The position numbers were made by a program, and so were the translations under genes. A stretch of DNA of 64,000 bases from Rhodobacteraceae bacterium D3-12. Its GTDB lineage: Bacteria > Pseudomonadota > Alphaproteobacteria > Rhodobacterales > Rhodobacteraceae. The stretch is from NCBI GenBank assembly GCA_025916135.1, contig CP104793.1, positions 2,604,001-2,668,000 on the forward strand, in the 5' to 3' direction. Numbering within the stretch: position 1 is the stretch's first letter; every line of letters starts with the position of its first letter. The notes under the pieces are model-generated. The model ran no database searches, was not told where the DNA came from, and was given only the letters and a program-made list of their open reading frames with translations. Shown one piece after another: positions 44,000-54,141 of the stretch.

Positions 44000-44362
44000 T
44001 CACCATCCTTGACAGCGCCCCCTCAGAGTCAGCTTGTCATCGGCAATCCGCGTCGCGATGTTGTCGTCATCCGGGCCAAGACCGGCGGCCCAGTCAATGT
44101 CCGACTTGCCGTAGTTCTTGATGCAATACCCATTGGCCTCATGGCGCCCGGCCTCGCGCGCGCCTTCCGCACTCTGGCTGGCACGCGACACGGTTACGAT
44201 AAACTCATGTCGGTCGTCCTCGACCTTCTGCGCTTTCGCGCGGAACTGATGGCCGTCAAAGAACAAGCCTTTCTTAGGCTTGAGCCGGTCCACCGCCCCA
44301 CAAGACGCAAGCAGCATCGCCGCCGCGCCAAGCCCTATGATCAACTTGCCCCGCACGTCCAT
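44000..44362 (-). CDS. Small lipoprotein in the nuo operon
   Basis: A 120-residue protein with lipobox LLASC at residues about 17-21, so anchored in the membrane facing the periplasm. The mature part has HEFIVTVSRASQSAEGAREAGRHEANGYC and a final GRCQGW; such EAxRYC-like patterns occur in several short alphaproteobacterial lipoproteins. ATG 44362 overlaps the nuoF stop (TGATG). Function unknown. Confidence 0.78.
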   Translation of the reverse strand: MDVRGKLIIGLGAAAMLLASCGAVDRLKPKKGLFFDGHQFRAKAQKVEDDRHEFIVTVSRASQSAEGAREAGRHEANGYCIKNYGKSDIDWAAGLGPDDDNIATRIADDKLTLRGRCQGW

Positions 44363-45657
44363 CACTCCGCCGCCATCGCGCCCATACGGCCCGTTTTCTG
44401 CGCTTTGATCCGGTCTTCAATCTCCTCGCGGAAATTCTTGATCAACCCCTGGATCGGCCAGGCCGCCGCATCGCCCAACGCGCAAATCGTGTGGCCCTCG
44501 ACCTGCTTGGTCACATCAAACAGCATGTCGATCTCTTCGATCTCGGCCTCGCCGCGCACCAGCCGGTCCATGACCCGCATCATCCAACCCGTGCCCTCGC
44601 GACAAGGCGTGCACTGTCCACAGCTTTCGTGCTTGTAAAACTTGGACAGCCGCCAGATCGCCTTGATGATGTCGGTCTGCTTGTCCATCACGATCACAGC
44701 AGCAGTCCCAAGGCTCGAGCCAACTTCGCGCAGCGCGTCGAAATCCATCACCGCATCGCGCATGTTCTCACCGCGCACACATGGCACCGAAGAGCCGCCG
44801 GGGATCACCGCCAACAGGTTGTCCCAACCGCCGCGAATACCGCCGCAATGCTTTTCGATCAGCTCTTCAAAGCTGATCGACATGGCATCTTCGACCACGC
44901 ATGGGTTGTTCACATGGCCCGAAATCCCGAAAATCTTGGTGCCGGCGTTGTTGGGCCGACCGAAACCGGCAAACCACTCCGCGCCCCGGCGCAGGATCGT
45001 TGGCACAACGGCAATCGACTCCACATTGTTCACCGTAGTCGGACAGCCATAAAGCCCCGCGCCCGCCGGGAACGGCGGCTTCATCCGCGGCATCCCCTTC
45101 TTGCCCTCAAGGCTTTCCAACAGCGCGGTTTCCTCACCGCAAATATAGGCCCCGGCCCCGTGATGCAGATAAAGATCAAAGTCCCAACCCGACCCGGCGG
45201 CATTCGGCCCCAAAAGACCGTTGTCATACGCCTCGTCAATCGCGTTCTGAAGCGCCTCTTTCTCGCGGATATATTCGCCGCGAATATAGATGTAACAGGC
45301 ATGCGCCTGCATCGCGAAGCTGGCGATCAAACAACCTTCGATCAACGTATGCGGATCGTGGCGCATGATCTCGCGGTCTTTACAGGTGCCCGGCTCGGAT
45401 TCATCCGCGTTCACAACCAGATACGCCGGCCGACCGTCGCTCTCTTTCGGCATGAACGACCACTTCAAACCGGTCGGAAAGCCCGCCCCGCCGCGCCCGC
45501 GCAAGCCGCTGGCCTTCATCTCGTCGATGATCCAGTCACGGCCCTTTTGAATAAGGTTCGCCGTGCCGTCCCAATGGCCGCGCGCCTTGGCACCGGCAAG
45601 GGTGCGCTCGTGCATACCATAAAGGTTGGTAAAGATCCGGTCCTGGTCTTTCAGCAT
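44362..45657 (-). CDS. nuoF: NADH-quinone oxidoreductase subunit F
   Basis: A 431-residue subunit with the NADH and FMN sites and the N3 [4Fe-4S] cluster. Landmarks: [20 protein letters not shown] (FMN/NADH), [16 protein letters not shown], and [16 protein letters not shown] plus [13 protein letters not shown] for the cluster. I place the start at ATG 45657; earlier codons overlap the DUF5337-like gene and are not conserved. Confidence 0.97.
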   Translation of the reverse strand: MLKDQDRIFTNLYGMHERTLAGAKARGHWDGTANLIQKGRDWIIDEMKASGLRGRGGAGFPTGLKWSFMPKESDGRPAYLVVNADESEPGTCKDREIMRHDPHTLIEGCLIASFAMQAHACYIYIRGEYIREKEALQNAIDEAYDNGLLGPNAAGSGWDFDLYLHHGAGAYICGEETALLESLEGKKGMPRMKPPFPAGAGLYGCPTTVNNVESIAVVPTILRRGAEWFAGFGRPNNAGTKIFGISGHVNNPCVVEDAMSISFEELIEKHCGGIRGGWDNLLAVIPGGSSVPCVRGENMRDAVMDFDALREVGSSLGTAAVIVMDKQTDIIKAIWRLSKFYKHESCGQCTPCREGTGWMMRVMDRLVRGEAEIEEIDMLFDVTKQVEGHTICALGDAAAWPIQGLIKNFREEIEDRIKAQKTGRMGAMAAE

Positions 45658-45664
45658 ACCCGTC

Positions 45665-45889
45665 TCATCCTTCGTCTCGCTGGCGAGCCCGCCAGATTTG
45701 CCAAACAAGCGCGACCGCCCAGATAAACCCGGCCCCCGCGATCATTGTCGGCAAAGCGCGCAATCGCGTGCTCCACCCCATTTGTGCTCCGATAAGCTCC
45801 GCCAAGATCCAGAACACCGCCGCGCCCGCAATCAACAGCGCCGCCAAGCGCTGCTTGCGTGCCAACCGTGCTTCTGTGTCCGCGTTCAT
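45665..45889 (-). CDS. Small two-helix membrane protein in the nuo operon (DUF5337-like)
   Basis: A 74-residue protein with two transmembrane helices (about 17-35 and 46-65) and a basic C-terminal tail (WQIWRARQR). Size, topology and place directly before nuoF match the DUF5337 proteins I recall from Rhodobacterales nuo operons. ATG 45889 has GAGGA upstream. It ends seven bases before nuoF. Role unknown; possibly complex I assembly. Confidence 0.75.
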   Translation of the reverse strand: MNADTEARLARKQRLAALLIAGAAVFWILAELIGAQMGWSTRLRALPTMIAGAGFIWAVALVWQIWRARQRDEG

Positions 45890-45899
45890 TCATCGGTCC

Positions 45900-46655
45900 T
45901 CAGTAAACTCCGCCCTTGCCCACACGGGTCGAAAACTCGGTCTCGCCCCCCGCGGCCAGGATCTTTGCCTGCTCAATCCAGTTGTCGCGCGTCACCCGGC
46001 CCTTGAACCCTTTCAGGTTGGCATTGACCCAAGCAATCTCGTCTGCGCTCCACCCGGCAATCTGGTCAAAGTGATAGAAGCCAAGCTCGTTACACATGAT
46101 CTCAAGCTTTGGGCCGATCCCTTTGATTTCCTTCAGGTTATCGGCTTTGCCATCGCGCGGCCCGCTGAGCGCTTCGGGGCGTGTGCCCTCATTCGCGCCT
46201 TCCAAGACACCGTCCCCGTCGTAATCCGGCGTCGCCGCTACGGGCTCCGCAGTCGCAACAGGCGCGGCCACCGGTTCAGGTTCGGGCGCAGGTTCGGGCT
46301 CGACCACAGGCTCGACCACGGGCTCAGGCTCAACAACAGGCTCCGCCTTTGCCTCCGCCGCAACCGGCGTGGGCGTTGCAACGGCGTCATCTATTGCCGC
46401 CGCGGTCGCATTCTCTGCCGTCACCGCATCAATCTCGGCCTGCATCCCGGCCACGGCCTCGCCCTGATCGGCACTGCTGCCACAGACAAGGTTGTCCAAC
46501 ACAAGCGCCACGAACGCCGCAACCGCCAAGCCAACCAGAAGCGCGGGGAACCAGGTCACCGATTCGACGGAAAGCCAATAGGCAACCACACCCGCCACCA
46601 GCCCAATCAGCCAGCAAACGATATTGCACAAACTTACCTTTGCCTTGTCAGACAT
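45900..46655 (-). CDS. Membrane protein with Pro/Glu/Val linker and the helix-hairpin-helix domain shared with NuoE
   Basis: A 251-residue protein in three parts: two membrane helices (about 10-55), a flexible linker of EPVV/PEPA repeats (about 85-140), and a C-terminal domain (about 170-240) reading LKEIKGIGPKLEIMCNELGF then FDQIAGWSADEIAWV. The last part matches the NuoE C-terminus closely. It resembles helix-hairpin-helix modules of the COG3743 type. DNA coding for the shared tail includes a 35-base identical run, showing duplication or gene conversion. It may bring the same module to the membrane near complex I. Confidence 0.75.
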   Translation of the reverse strand: MSDKAKVSLCNIVCWLIGLVAGVVAYWLSVESVTWFPALLVGLAVAAFVALVLDNLVCGSSADQGEAVAGMQAEIDAVTAENATAAAIDDAVATPTPVAAEAKAEPVVEPEPVVEPVVEPEPAPEPEPVAAPVATAEPVAATPDYDGDGVLEGANEGTRPEALSGPRDGKADNLKEIKGIGPKLEIMCNELGFYHFDQIAGWSADEIAWVNANLKGFKGRVTRDNWIEQAKILAAGGETEFSTRVGKGGVY

Positions 46656-46708
46656 CCGTCACCCCCAAAAACAGGCTCATATGATGCGTTGCACCGCTCA
46701 TATCAGCG

Positions 46709-47929
46709 TTACTTACCCTTCTTCTTCGAACGGGTCGAAAACTCGGTCTCGCCCCCCGCGGCCAGCGTCTTGGCCTGTTCCATCCAATTGTCGCGCGCGA
46801 TCCGGCCTTTGAACCGCAACCGCGAGTCAACCCAGGCAATCTCGCCCTCGCCCCACTTAGCAATCTGATCGAAATGCCAAAACCCAAGCTCATTGAGCGT
46901 CTGTTCCAGCTTCGGACCAACGCCGCTGATCAGCTTGAGATCATCGGCACCGCCTTCACGCGCCGCGCTCAATGTTTCGGGCTTGGCCTCTTGCGCCGGT
47001 GCTGCGGTTGCCGCCCCTGTCGCTGCAGGCTTCGCTGCGGGTTTGCCTTTCGACGTGGCACGCGCCTCTTGCTTGGTCACGCCCGTGTCGTCTGCCGTCG
47101 CCTTGGCTGCGGGTTTGGGCTCTTCAACCTCCGCTTTCGCGGCTTTCGCCTTGGCGGCTGGTTTTGCCTTGGTCGTTTTGGCGGCTGGCTTCGCCTTCAC
47201 CGGCTTGCCACCACGCTCTTTCGCGTCCAGCCATGGCGTGCGGATCGGCACTTCGGTGCCGTCGATCCGCTTCACCGTCTCGCCAATATCCACCGCCAAT
47301 TGCACGCTGGCGTTATACTGCGTCTTGCCGCTGTCATACTCGGTCAGCGTGGTCAGCCCGCTCAGCGGTTCACTGGCATAGCGGCCATTCTGCGGGCCTG
47401 GCGTGGGCACTTTACCCTCGGCCAGCTCGTCAATCAGCTCACCCATGCGCTCGGCGCTCAGGTTCTCGTAATAATCCTTGCCGATCTGTGCCATCGGCGC
47501 ATTGGTGCACGCGCCCAGACACTCGACCTCTTCCCAAGAAAATTTGCCATCCTCAGAAAGCTCATGCGGCTTCGCGGCCACCTTCTCTTTCAGCACACCG
47601 ATCAAATCCTCGGCGCCGCAAATCATACAGGACGTCGTGCCGCAAATCTGGAAATGCGCAACCGTGCCAACCGGTTGCAGTTGGAACATAAAGTAGAAAG
47701 ACGCCACTTCCAGCGCCCGGATATAGGCCATTCCCAACATATCCGCGACATATTCAATGGCAGGCTTCGAAAGCCAGCCCTCCTGCTCCTGCGCCCGCCA
47801 CAACAGCGGAATGATCGCGCTGGCCTGACGGCCTTCGGGGTATTTGCTGATCTGCCCCTCCGCCCACGTCTTGTTCGCGGGCGTAAACGCAAAACTTTCG
47901 GGTTGTTCGATATGAAGACGCCGCAGCAT
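46709..47929 (-). CDS. nuoE: NADH-quinone oxidoreductase subunit E with C-terminal helix-hairpin-helix extension
   Basis: A 406-residue protein, far longer than E. coli NuoE (166). Residues 1-190 are the thioredoxin-like [2Fe-2S] subunit with ligands C96, C101, C137 and C141. An Ala/Lys/Pro-rich linker (about 245-325) follows, then a domain with [20 protein letters not shown] and [19 protein letters not shown]. Extended NuoE proteins are known from Rhodobacter relatives. The ATG overlaps the upstream lipoprotein stop (TGATG). Confidence 0.96.
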   Translation of the reverse strand: MLRRLHIEQPESFAFTPANKTWAEGQISKYPEGRQASAIIPLLWRAQEQEGWLSKPAIEYVADMLGMAYIRALEVASFYFMFQLQPVGTVAHFQICGTTSCMICGAEDLIGVLKEKVAAKPHELSEDGKFSWEEVECLGACTNAPMAQIGKDYYENLSAERMGELIDELAEGKVPTPGPQNGRYASEPLSGLTTLTEYDSGKTQYNASVQLAVDIGETVKRIDGTEVPIRTPWLDAKERGGKPVKAKPAAKTTKAKPAAKAKAAKAEVEEPKPAAKATADDTGVTKQEARATSKGKPAAKPAATGAATAAPAQEAKPETLSAAREGGADDLKLISGVGPKLEQTLNELGFWHFDQIAKWGEGEIAWVDSRLRFKGRIARDNWMEQAKTLAAGGETEFSTRSKKKGK

Positions 47930-48213
47930 CAGGCACAGCCCCCCGTCATCAGCTTCACACCCTTGTCACCGTCCAGCTTCACAGCGGTGCCACGGGCAAT
48001 GTGATATTCCGTCAACTGGATCGCCTGCTCACGGGTCAAACCGGCTTGCAATTCCACGGGCTGATAATCGCTCTCATCGCGCATCACACAGCCGATCGAC
48101 TGCACCGCAGTGACATAATCCGCCCGCATCTCTGGCGTGATCCCCTTCGGCGGAACGGCGAGACAACCCGCAAGGGCCGAAGAGCAAAGCGCAAAACATA
48201 CAAATTTCTTCAC
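47929..48213 (-). CDS. Small lipoprotein between nuoD and nuoE
   Basis: A 94-residue lipoprotein with lipobox LAGC at residues 14-17. The mature protein contains [20 protein letters not shown], a [21 protein letters not shown] helix region (residues about 60-80) and ends GGCA, so two cysteines could pair. Its ATG overlaps the nuoD stop (ATGA) and its stop overlaps the nuoE start. No family recognised. Confidence 0.8.
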   Translation of the reverse strand: MKKFVCFALCSSALAGCLAVPPKGITPEMRADYVTAVQSIGCVMRDESDYQPVELQAGLTREQAIQLTEYHIARGTAVKLDGDKGVKLMTGGCA

Positions 48214-49436
48214 CGGTCAATCTCCCCAAACACAACATCAAGTGATCCGATAATCGCGGCCACATCGGCCAGCTGATGCCCGGTCGTAATGTGATCCATC
48301 GACTGCAAATGCAAATAGCCCGGCGCGCGGATCTTGGCGCGATACGGCTTGTTGCTGCCATCCGCCACAAGGTAAACACCAAATTCACCCTTGGGCGCTT
48401 CCACAGCGGCATAAACCTCGCCCTCAGGCACGTGGAACCCTTCGGTATAGAGCTTGAAGTGGTGGATCAGCGCCTCCATCGAGGTCTTCATCTCACCACG
48501 CTTCGGCGGGGTCAGCTTGCCACGCGCCATCACGTCGCCCTGCCCTTCCGGCTCACGCAGCTTGGCAATCGCCTGCAACATGATGTGGGCCGATTGGCGC
48601 ATCTCTTCCATCCGCATCAGGTAACGGTCATAGCAGTCGCCGTTCTTGCCGACAGGGATCTGAAACTCGAACTCGTCATAGCATTCATACGGCTGGGCGC
48701 GGCGCAAATCCCACGCCATCCCGACCGAACGCGCCATCACACCCGAATACCCATATTCCAGAACGGTCTGCTCATCGACCACGCCGATATCGACGTTGCG
48801 CATCTTAAAGATGCGGTTCTCGGTCAACAGCGTGTTGATGTCCTTCATGAATTTCGGGAAATCGACGCTGGCCCATTCCTCGATATCATCCAAAAGCTCG
48901 GGCGGCAGGTCCTGATGCACACCACCGGGCCGGAAATAGGCCGCGTGCAACCGCGCACCGCAAGCCCGCTCATAGAACACCATCAGCTTTTCGCGCTCTT
49001 CAAAGCCCCACAGCGGCGGGGTCAGCGCGCCCACGTCCATCGCCTGTGTGGTCACGTTCAAGAGGTGGTTCAAAATTCGGCCGATCTCGGAATACAAGAC
49101 CCGGATCAGGCTGGCGCGGCGTGGCACAACCACCCCGGTCAGCTTCTCGATCGCCAAACACCAGGCATGTTCCTGGTTCATCGTGCCGACATAATCCAGC
49201 CGGTCGAAATACGGCAGACATTGCAAATATGTCCGGCTTTCCATCAGCTTCTCGGTGCCGCGATGAAGCAGGCCGATATGCGGGTCACACCGCTCGACAA
49301 TCTCACCGTCCAGCTCAAGAACAAGCCGCAAAACCCCGTGCGCCGCAGGGTGCTGCGGGCCGAAGTTGATATTGAAATTGCGGATCTTCTGCTCGCCGGT
49401 CAGCGTGTCATCAAACCCTTTGGAGCCGTCCATCAT
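48210..49436 (-). CDS. nuoD: NADH-quinone oxidoreductase subunit D
   Basis: A 408-residue subunit related to hydrogenase large subunits, forming the quinone pocket with NuoB. Landmarks: [22 protein letters not shown] with the quinone-head histidine, [32 protein letters not shown], and [20 protein letters not shown] at the end. Two adjacent ATGs (49436, 49433) both overlap the nuoC stop. Confidence 0.97.
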   Translation of the reverse strand: MMDGSKGFDDTLTGEQKIRNFNINFGPQHPAAHGVLRLVLELDGEIVERCDPHIGLLHRGTEKLMESRTYLQCLPYFDRLDYVGTMNQEHAWCLAIEKLTGVVVPRRASLIRVLYSEIGRILNHLLNVTTQAMDVGALTPPLWGFEEREKLMVFYERACGARLHAAYFRPGGVHQDLPPELLDDIEEWASVDFPKFMKDINTLLTENRIFKMRNVDIGVVDEQTVLEYGYSGVMARSVGMAWDLRRAQPYECYDEFEFQIPVGKNGDCYDRYLMRMEEMRQSAHIMLQAIAKLREPEGQGDVMARGKLTPPKRGEMKTSMEALIHHFKLYTEGFHVPEGEVYAAVEAPKGEFGVYLVADGSNKPYRAKIRAPGYLHLQSMDHITTGHQLADVAAIIGSLDVVFGEIDR

Positions 49437-50044
49437 TTGTCTGCCCCTTCACCTTTCTCGTCCCCCGGAAGGATGTATTCGGCACCCTCCCATGGCGACA
49501 TGAAATCAAACTGTCGATATTCCTGAACCAGCGTAACCGGCTCATAAACCACCCGCTTTTGCGCTTCGTCGTAACGCACTTCGGTATAGCCCGTGGTCGG
49601 AAAGTCCTTGCGCAGCGGATGGCCGCGAAAGCCATAGTCGGTCAGAATCCGGCGCAAATCCGGGTGGCCGGTGAAAATGATACCGAACATGTCGAACACT
49701 TCGCGCTCAAACCAATTGGCGCTCGGATGCACGTCGATGATCGACGGCACCATCTCCTCTTCGCGAATGCTCACCCGAAGGCGGATGCGCTGGTTCTGAT
49801 ACATGCTGAGGAAGTGGTAAACCACGTCGTAACGCTTGGCCCGCTCCGGGTAATCCACCGCCGTCACATCGACCAGCGTCGAGAACTTGCAATTCCCGTC
49901 CGATTTCAGGAACTCAACCAGCCCGACAATATTGGACGGCGTCACATCGACGTTCAACTCGCCATAGGCCACGTCCCAGCCCAACACGCAATCGGGCCGC
50001 TTGGCCTCGATCAATGCGCCCAACTCGGTGAGTGCTTCACTCAT
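49433..50044 (-). CDS. nuoC: NADH-quinone oxidoreductase subunit C
   Basis: A 203-residue peripheral-arm subunit separate from NuoD, as usual in alphaproteobacteria. Signature: [20 protein letters not shown] and [20 protein letters not shown] followed by [19 protein letters not shown]. Starts at ATG 50044 about 50 bases after nuoB. Confidence 0.97.
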   Translation of the reverse strand: MSEALTELGALIEAKRPDCVLGWDVAYGELNVDVTPSNIVGLVEFLKSDGNCKFSTLVDVTAVDYPERAKRYDVVYHFLSMYQNQRIRLRVSIREEEMVPSIIDVHPSANWFEREVFDMFGIIFTGHPDLRRILTDYGFRGHPLRKDFPTTGYTEVRYDEAQKRVVYEPVTLVQEYRQFDFMSPWEGAEYILPGDEKGEGADK

Positions 50045-50095
50045 GGTTTTGCCCTTTCCCGCGCCCGTCCCGGCGCAGCCTGATCATGCTTGCGC

Positions 50096-50620
50096 TTATC
50101 GCGCGATTGTCCCGGTCCGTCGGATTTTCCGTGCCAGCTGCAAAATACCGTAAACCAAGGCTTCCGCCGTCGGCGGGCAACCCGGAACATAGATATCCAC
50201 CGGCACAACCCGGTCGCATCCGCGCACCACGGAATAGCTGTAATGATAATAGCCACCGCCATTGGCGCAGGATCCCATCGAGATCACATAGCGCGGCTCG
50301 GGCATCTGGTCGTAAACCTTGCGCAACGCCGGAGCCATCTTATTGGTCAGCGTGCCGGCCACGATCATCACATCAGACTGTCGCGGGCTCGCCCGCGGGG
50401 CCACACCGAACCGGTCAAGGTCATAGCGCGGCATCGACGCGTGCATCATTTCCACGGCGCAACACGCCAGCCCGAACGTCATCCAGTGGAGCGAGCCCGT
50501 CCGGGCCCAATTGATCAGATCCTCTGTCGAGGTCAGCAGAAACCCCTTGTCCTGAAGCTCTGCATTAAGTGCCTGGGTGGCTACTTCGCGGTCACTGCCC
50601 GCGGTGTTGGCTCCCGTCAT
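50096..50620 (-). CDS. nuoB: NADH-quinone oxidoreductase subunit B
   Basis: A 174-residue subunit carrying the terminal [4Fe-4S] cluster N2, with ligands in [11 protein letters not shown] (adjacent cysteines), GSCANGGG and [14 protein letters not shown] 50620 overlaps the nuoA stop in ATGA; an ATG two codons upstream (50626) is also possible. Confidence 0.97.
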   Translation of the reverse strand: MTGANTAGSDREVATQALNAELQDKGFLLTSTEDLINWARTGSLHWMTFGLACCAVEMMHASMPRYDLDRFGVAPRASPRQSDVMIVAGTLTNKMAPALRKVYDQMPEPRYVISMGSCANGGGYYHYSYSVVRGCDRVVPVDIYVPGCPPTAEALVYGILQLARKIRRTGTIAR

Positions 50621-50988
50621 GACCATTCAAGCGCCCCTTTCTTCCATTCGTAAGCAAAGCCGATGGTGAGAACGGCCAAGAACACCATCATCGACCAGAA
50701 GCCCACCATGCTGACATCCTTGAACGCCACGGCCCAAGGGAAAAGCATCGCGATTTCAAGGTCAAAGATGATGAACAGGATCGACACGAGGTAGAACCGC
50801 ACATCGAATTTCATCCGCGCATCATCAAAGGCGTTAAAGCCGCACTCATAGGCGCTCACCTTCTCCGCATCCGGGTTGCGCACGGCCAAAACCACCGCCG
50901 CAAGAATGAGAACGACACCAATCGCAACCGCAACTGCAATGAAAATTAGTATGGGAAGGTATTCCCGAAGCATCCCGTCCACGATCAA
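50617..50988 (-). CDS. nuoA: NADH-quinone oxidoreductase subunit A
   Basis: A three-helix membrane subunit of 118-123 residues that heads the operon. Family signature: [20 protein letters not shown] followed by [25 protein letters not shown] (residues about 44-90). The start is unclear: AGGAAGGGG best serves TTG 50988 or GTG 50982, while ATG 50973 would be 15 bases further down. Confidence 0.95.
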   Translation of the reverse strand: MIVDGMLREYLPILIFIAVAVAIGVVLILAAVVLAVRNPDAEKVSAYECGFNAFDDARMKFDVRFYLVSILFIIFDLEIAMLFPWAVAFKDVSMVGFWSMMVFLAVLTIGFAYEWKKGALEWS

Positions 50989-51042
50989 GACCCCTTCCTG
51001 CGCTGTCTTACCGCGCCAAATAGCAGCGAAATCTTGCCTTTG

Positions 51043-51071
51043 GGTTTACTAGCGCCCCTTGGCAGGGTCAA
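51043..51071 (-). promoter_or_regulatory. Candidate nuo operon promoter
   Basis: On the minus strand TTGACC is followed after exactly 17 bases by TAAACC, 55 bases before the nuoA start region. Just upstream is the short palindrome CAGAA-atata-TTCTG (51078-51092), a possible regulator site. Confidence 0.5.
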
Positions 51072-51092
51072 CCAACACAGAAATATATTCTG

Positions 51093-51463
51093 AATCGCGC
51101 AGGTGACGCTCAGAGCCCGGCAAAGAACCCCATTCAACCCCAAGAAAACAGGGGTTTTGAGCATGGCGCGCGCGGCACTGGCGCTCCGGGGCGCTTGGGG
51201 CGCACTTAAACATGCGCAAAACTTATGCCTTTCTGGGCCGGAATCGAGCACTCTCAACCCGACTCAACAGACAAATTGTCCGCAAGTTTGTCCGCGCACT
51301 GGTGAAGCCGCGCAAAGCCGCCCTGAAACAATCGACCGGGGCGGCGCAACTGCCCCACCCCGGTCTCTTTTTGCCCAAGTTCGGCGCACGGCGGCCACCA
51401 TCGCCGCCGCGCCCTCTGGCCGGTTACAGCCTGTTGCCCGGCTATTGCCTGACTATTGCTCGG
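51093..51463. other. Non-coding region between the vWA gene and the nuo promoter
   Basis: No gene is supported here. It holds a hairpin AACCCC-N9-GGGGTT (51136-51156), a larger hairpin GACCGGGG...CCCCGGTC (51334-51365) followed on the plus strand by TCTTTTTG, and three spaced CTATTGC repeats at about 51433-51470 that run into the vWA stop. The larger hairpin may help terminate the vWA transcript, though the T-tract is on the opposite side. Confidence 0.4.
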
Positions 51464-53131
51464 CTATTGCAGAGTCACCTCGGCGCGCTCCCCTGCGACC
51501 ACGGTGACCTCCTGCTCAATCGCGGCCTTGTCGCTCTCATATTCGACCCGCACAAGATAGCTCCCCGCCGTCAGCGTCAGGCTCAACGCCTCGCCATATT
51601 TGCTGGACAGCTCCTTGCGTTCGCCCTGAAGGTTCTTCTTGCCAAGGATCCGGATACGATAGCCCCCCGGCGCGGTGATCGCCGCAACCCCGGCATTCAG
51701 CACCAGCTGCACATCGGTGCGCTGCCCCGCCTCCACCTTGATCGGCTGGCTCTGCACCTCGGCCTTGTCGAGCCGCGCAGTCACAATATACTCCCCAACA
51801 GGAAGCTCGATCGGTTTGCTGCCATAAGTGCCGCCAAGCTCCTTGCGCTTGCCCTTCAGATCCGCTTTCGCTGACAAGACCCGATAGCGGATACCGTTGG
51901 TCTCCACGGCCGGGCCACCCTCTGAATAAAGCGCTGTGGCCATCACCACGCCAGACCCGACAACAATATCCGTCGTCAACAGCTCACCCGCCGCCAGAAC
52001 CATGTCCTTGCTGGCTTCTGCTTTGGCCAGACGCCCGGTTACCTTGATATTACCTGCAGGTACGTAAAACCGTGCCTTGCCATAGGCGCCATTTTCAAAC
52101 TTGCCGTTAAACACCTTGATCCGGATGGCTTTTTCAACCTCCCCATCGGGGGTGCGCTTGGGCGTGATCTCGACGATCCCCGCGTTCAGAACCACCTCGA
52201 CGGGCGTTTGCTCCGTCTCGCTCAACGTGATCTCGCGCTGCATCTCGATCTTCTCCAGCCGCGTGATCAACAGGTATTTCCCGGCCGGAACCGAGGCTTG
52301 GAACTCCACGGCGTATTTGCTGGCAGCGGGTTTGTTGATGACTTTGCCATTCTCGTCAATCGGGCGCAGAATCCAGCGGACCGACTTGTCGTCCAACACC
52401 GGCCCCCCTTCGCTCAGCGATGCGGTGCCGACGATGTTGAACTCCGGCTTGGCCGGCTCCGGCGGGGTCACTGGCGCGGGTGCCGGGGTCGGCACAACGG
52501 CTGGGGCGGGCACGGCCTCTACAACAACCGTCTGTTCCAAGGCCTTGCCAAGCGTATCGGCGCTCGACGCCTCAATATACTGACCGCCCGTGGCTTTCGC
52601 CAGACACGACACCTGCGCGCCCTCTTCCTTGGACAGGCCAAAGCCCACCACATGCGCGGTGAAATCCACGCCCGCCGCTTCCAGCTCTCGGCCCAGCGCG
52701 CAAGGGTCCATGTCACAGGTCTCAAGCCCGTCAGTCACCAAAATCACGGTCGCCTTGTCTTCGGTAAACCGCAGCGCCTCGGCCGCCATTTTCACCGCTG
52801 CACTCAACGGGGTCTTGCCCTTGGGGCTGATGCCCTTGGCGAAATTGGCAATCGCGCCGCCCGTGCCTTTGCCCGCCTTCACGGCCAGCTCGATATCTTT
52901 GCAATCGCCCTTGCGCCGGTGGCCGTAAACGATCAGGCCCAGCTCATTGCCTTCCGGCACCGCGCCCAGCACATCGCCCAGCGTGTCGCGCGCGATCTCG
53001 ATCTTGGCCTTGCCGTCAATCTGCCCCCACATAGAGCCCGACGCGTCCAGAACGATCATCGCCCGCTCCTGCGAACTCACCGGCGAAATCGCCGCCATCA
53101 TCATCGCCGCGCACCAAATAAAAAGCCGCAT
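51464..53131 (-). CDS. Secreted von Willebrand factor A protein with four C-terminal beta-sandwich repeats
   Basis: A 555-residue exported protein. After the signal peptide (1-20) a vWA domain (about 22-200) has a complete MIDAS: D29-x-S31-x-S33 in LDASGSMWG, a threonine in GKTPLSAAV, and TDG in LVTDGLETCD. A Pro/Ala/Val linker (about 205-230) leads to four related segments, each with a (V/L)PAG-x-Y-x-(V/L) turn, K-A/I-E and a final (V/L)xLNAG or similar. These look like carboxypeptidase-regulatory or PEGA-type beta-sandwiches. Probably a cell-envelope adhesion or scaffold protein. The ribosome site AGGAGAGGAGG is very strong. Confidence 0.85.
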   Translation of the reverse strand: MRLFIWCAAMMMAAISPVSSQERAMIVLDASGSMWGQIDGKAKIEIARDTLGDVLGAVPEGNELGLIVYGHRRKGDCKDIELAVKAGKGTGGAIANFAKGISPKGKTPLSAAVKMAAEALRFTEDKATVILVTDGLETCDMDPCALGRELEAAGVDFTAHVVGFGLSKEEGAQVSCLAKATGGQYIEASSADTLGKALEQTVVVEAVPAPAVVPTPAPAPVTPPEPAKPEFNIVGTASLSEGGPVLDDKSVRWILRPIDENGKVINKPAASKYAVEFQASVPAGKYLLITRLEKIEMQREITLSETEQTPVEVVLNAGIVEITPKRTPDGEVEKAIRIKVFNGKFENGAYGKARFYVPAGNIKVTGRLAKAEASKDMVLAAGELLTTDIVVGSGVVMATALYSEGGPAVETNGIRYRVLSAKADLKGKRKELGGTYGSKPIELPVGEYIVTARLDKAEVQSQPIKVEAGQRTDVQLVLNAGVAAITAPGGYRIRILGKKNLQGERKELSSKYGEALSLTLTAGSYLVRVEYESDKAAIEQEVTVVAGERAEVTLQ

Positions 53132-53360
53132 CTCGGCCTCCTCTCCTTAAATCAATCGTTTTCAATCACTCAAAGTCTACCACCCGTTGATCCAAAGACC
53201 ATCTGGTGGAAAACCCTACTTTAACCTGCGTTGATGGGTGCACCAAAAAGAACCAAGGCGCAATCCACATCCGCCACCCGAAACGCCTCCTGCCCATAGG
53301 GCCGATCAACCGGAGCGCGCCGCCGAACCTAGCGGCCCCGGCTTTCGTGCCAAACCGCCT

Positions 53361-54141
53361 TCACACCACCCAAGGCGCCTTGCGTTTCTCGAAGAACGCG
53401 GCAATGCCGGCCTTGGCTTCGTCGCCTTCCCATGTCTCAACCAGCCGGTTGATGGTCTCGTCCACAATCTCGGGCGTGATCGACGGTCCCAACATCCGCG
53501 CCAGCCGCTTGCTCTCGGCCACGGCCCCCGGTGCAGCGCTCAGGTATGGCACCACCTCGGCCTCAACCGCCGCGTCCAACTCCGCCTCGCGCACCACCCG
53601 CGCCAACAGGTTCAATTCGCGCGCCTCCTCGGCCCCGAACAAACGCGCCGACATAAACACGCGCCGCGCCTTGTCCTCTCCCATCCGCGCCAGAACATAG
53701 GGCGAAATCGTCGCCGGGATCAGCCCCAGCTTGACCTCGGTCAGACCAAACTTGGCGCTGTCCACCCCGATCGCCACATCCGCCACCGACATCATGCCGA
53801 TACCGCCGCCAAAGGCATTGCCCTGCACCCGCGCAATCAGCGGCTTTGGCAGGGTGTTCAGCGCATAAAGCGCCATCGCCAGCTTGCGCGCTTCGGCATG
53901 GCGCTCGCTCGCGCTCGCGGCCATCTGATCCTGCATCCAGCGCAAATCCCCCCGCACAAAAGCTTTTGCCCCGCGCGGCCAGCACAACAACCCGCACCGC
54001 CGCGTCGTCGCTCAGCGCCTTCACCGCTTTGGGCAACTCCTCGATCATCGCGCCCGACATGGCATTGTGCTTTTCGGCCCGGTCCAGCCAAAGCGTGGCC
54101 ACACCGCGCGCGTCCACCTCAATACTTAGCGTTTCATACAT
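53361..54141 (-). pseudogene. Enoyl-CoA hydratase (probable methylglutaconyl-CoA hydratase), one-base frameshift
   Basis: The N-terminal frame from ATG 54141 reads YETLSIEVDARGVATLWLDR...AARGKSFCAGG, and the other frame continues DLRWMQDQMAAS...NAFGGGIGMMSVADVAIGVD...KFGLTEVKLGLIPATISPYV, together one crotonase of about 259 residues. The junction is the six-base C run at 53948-53953 (G6 in the sense strand); one extra G restores CAGGDLRW, the normal family sequence. The oxyanion-hole and glutamate motifs are intact. Its neighbours suggest the leucine pathway step to HMG-CoA. An eight-base overlap couples it to the upstream gene. Confidence 0.8.

Noticed and set aside
51212-51874. Long plus-strand reading frame across the vWA gene 3' end
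   Set aside because: It is antisense to a well-supported vWA gene and has low-complexity composition without any recognisable domain.
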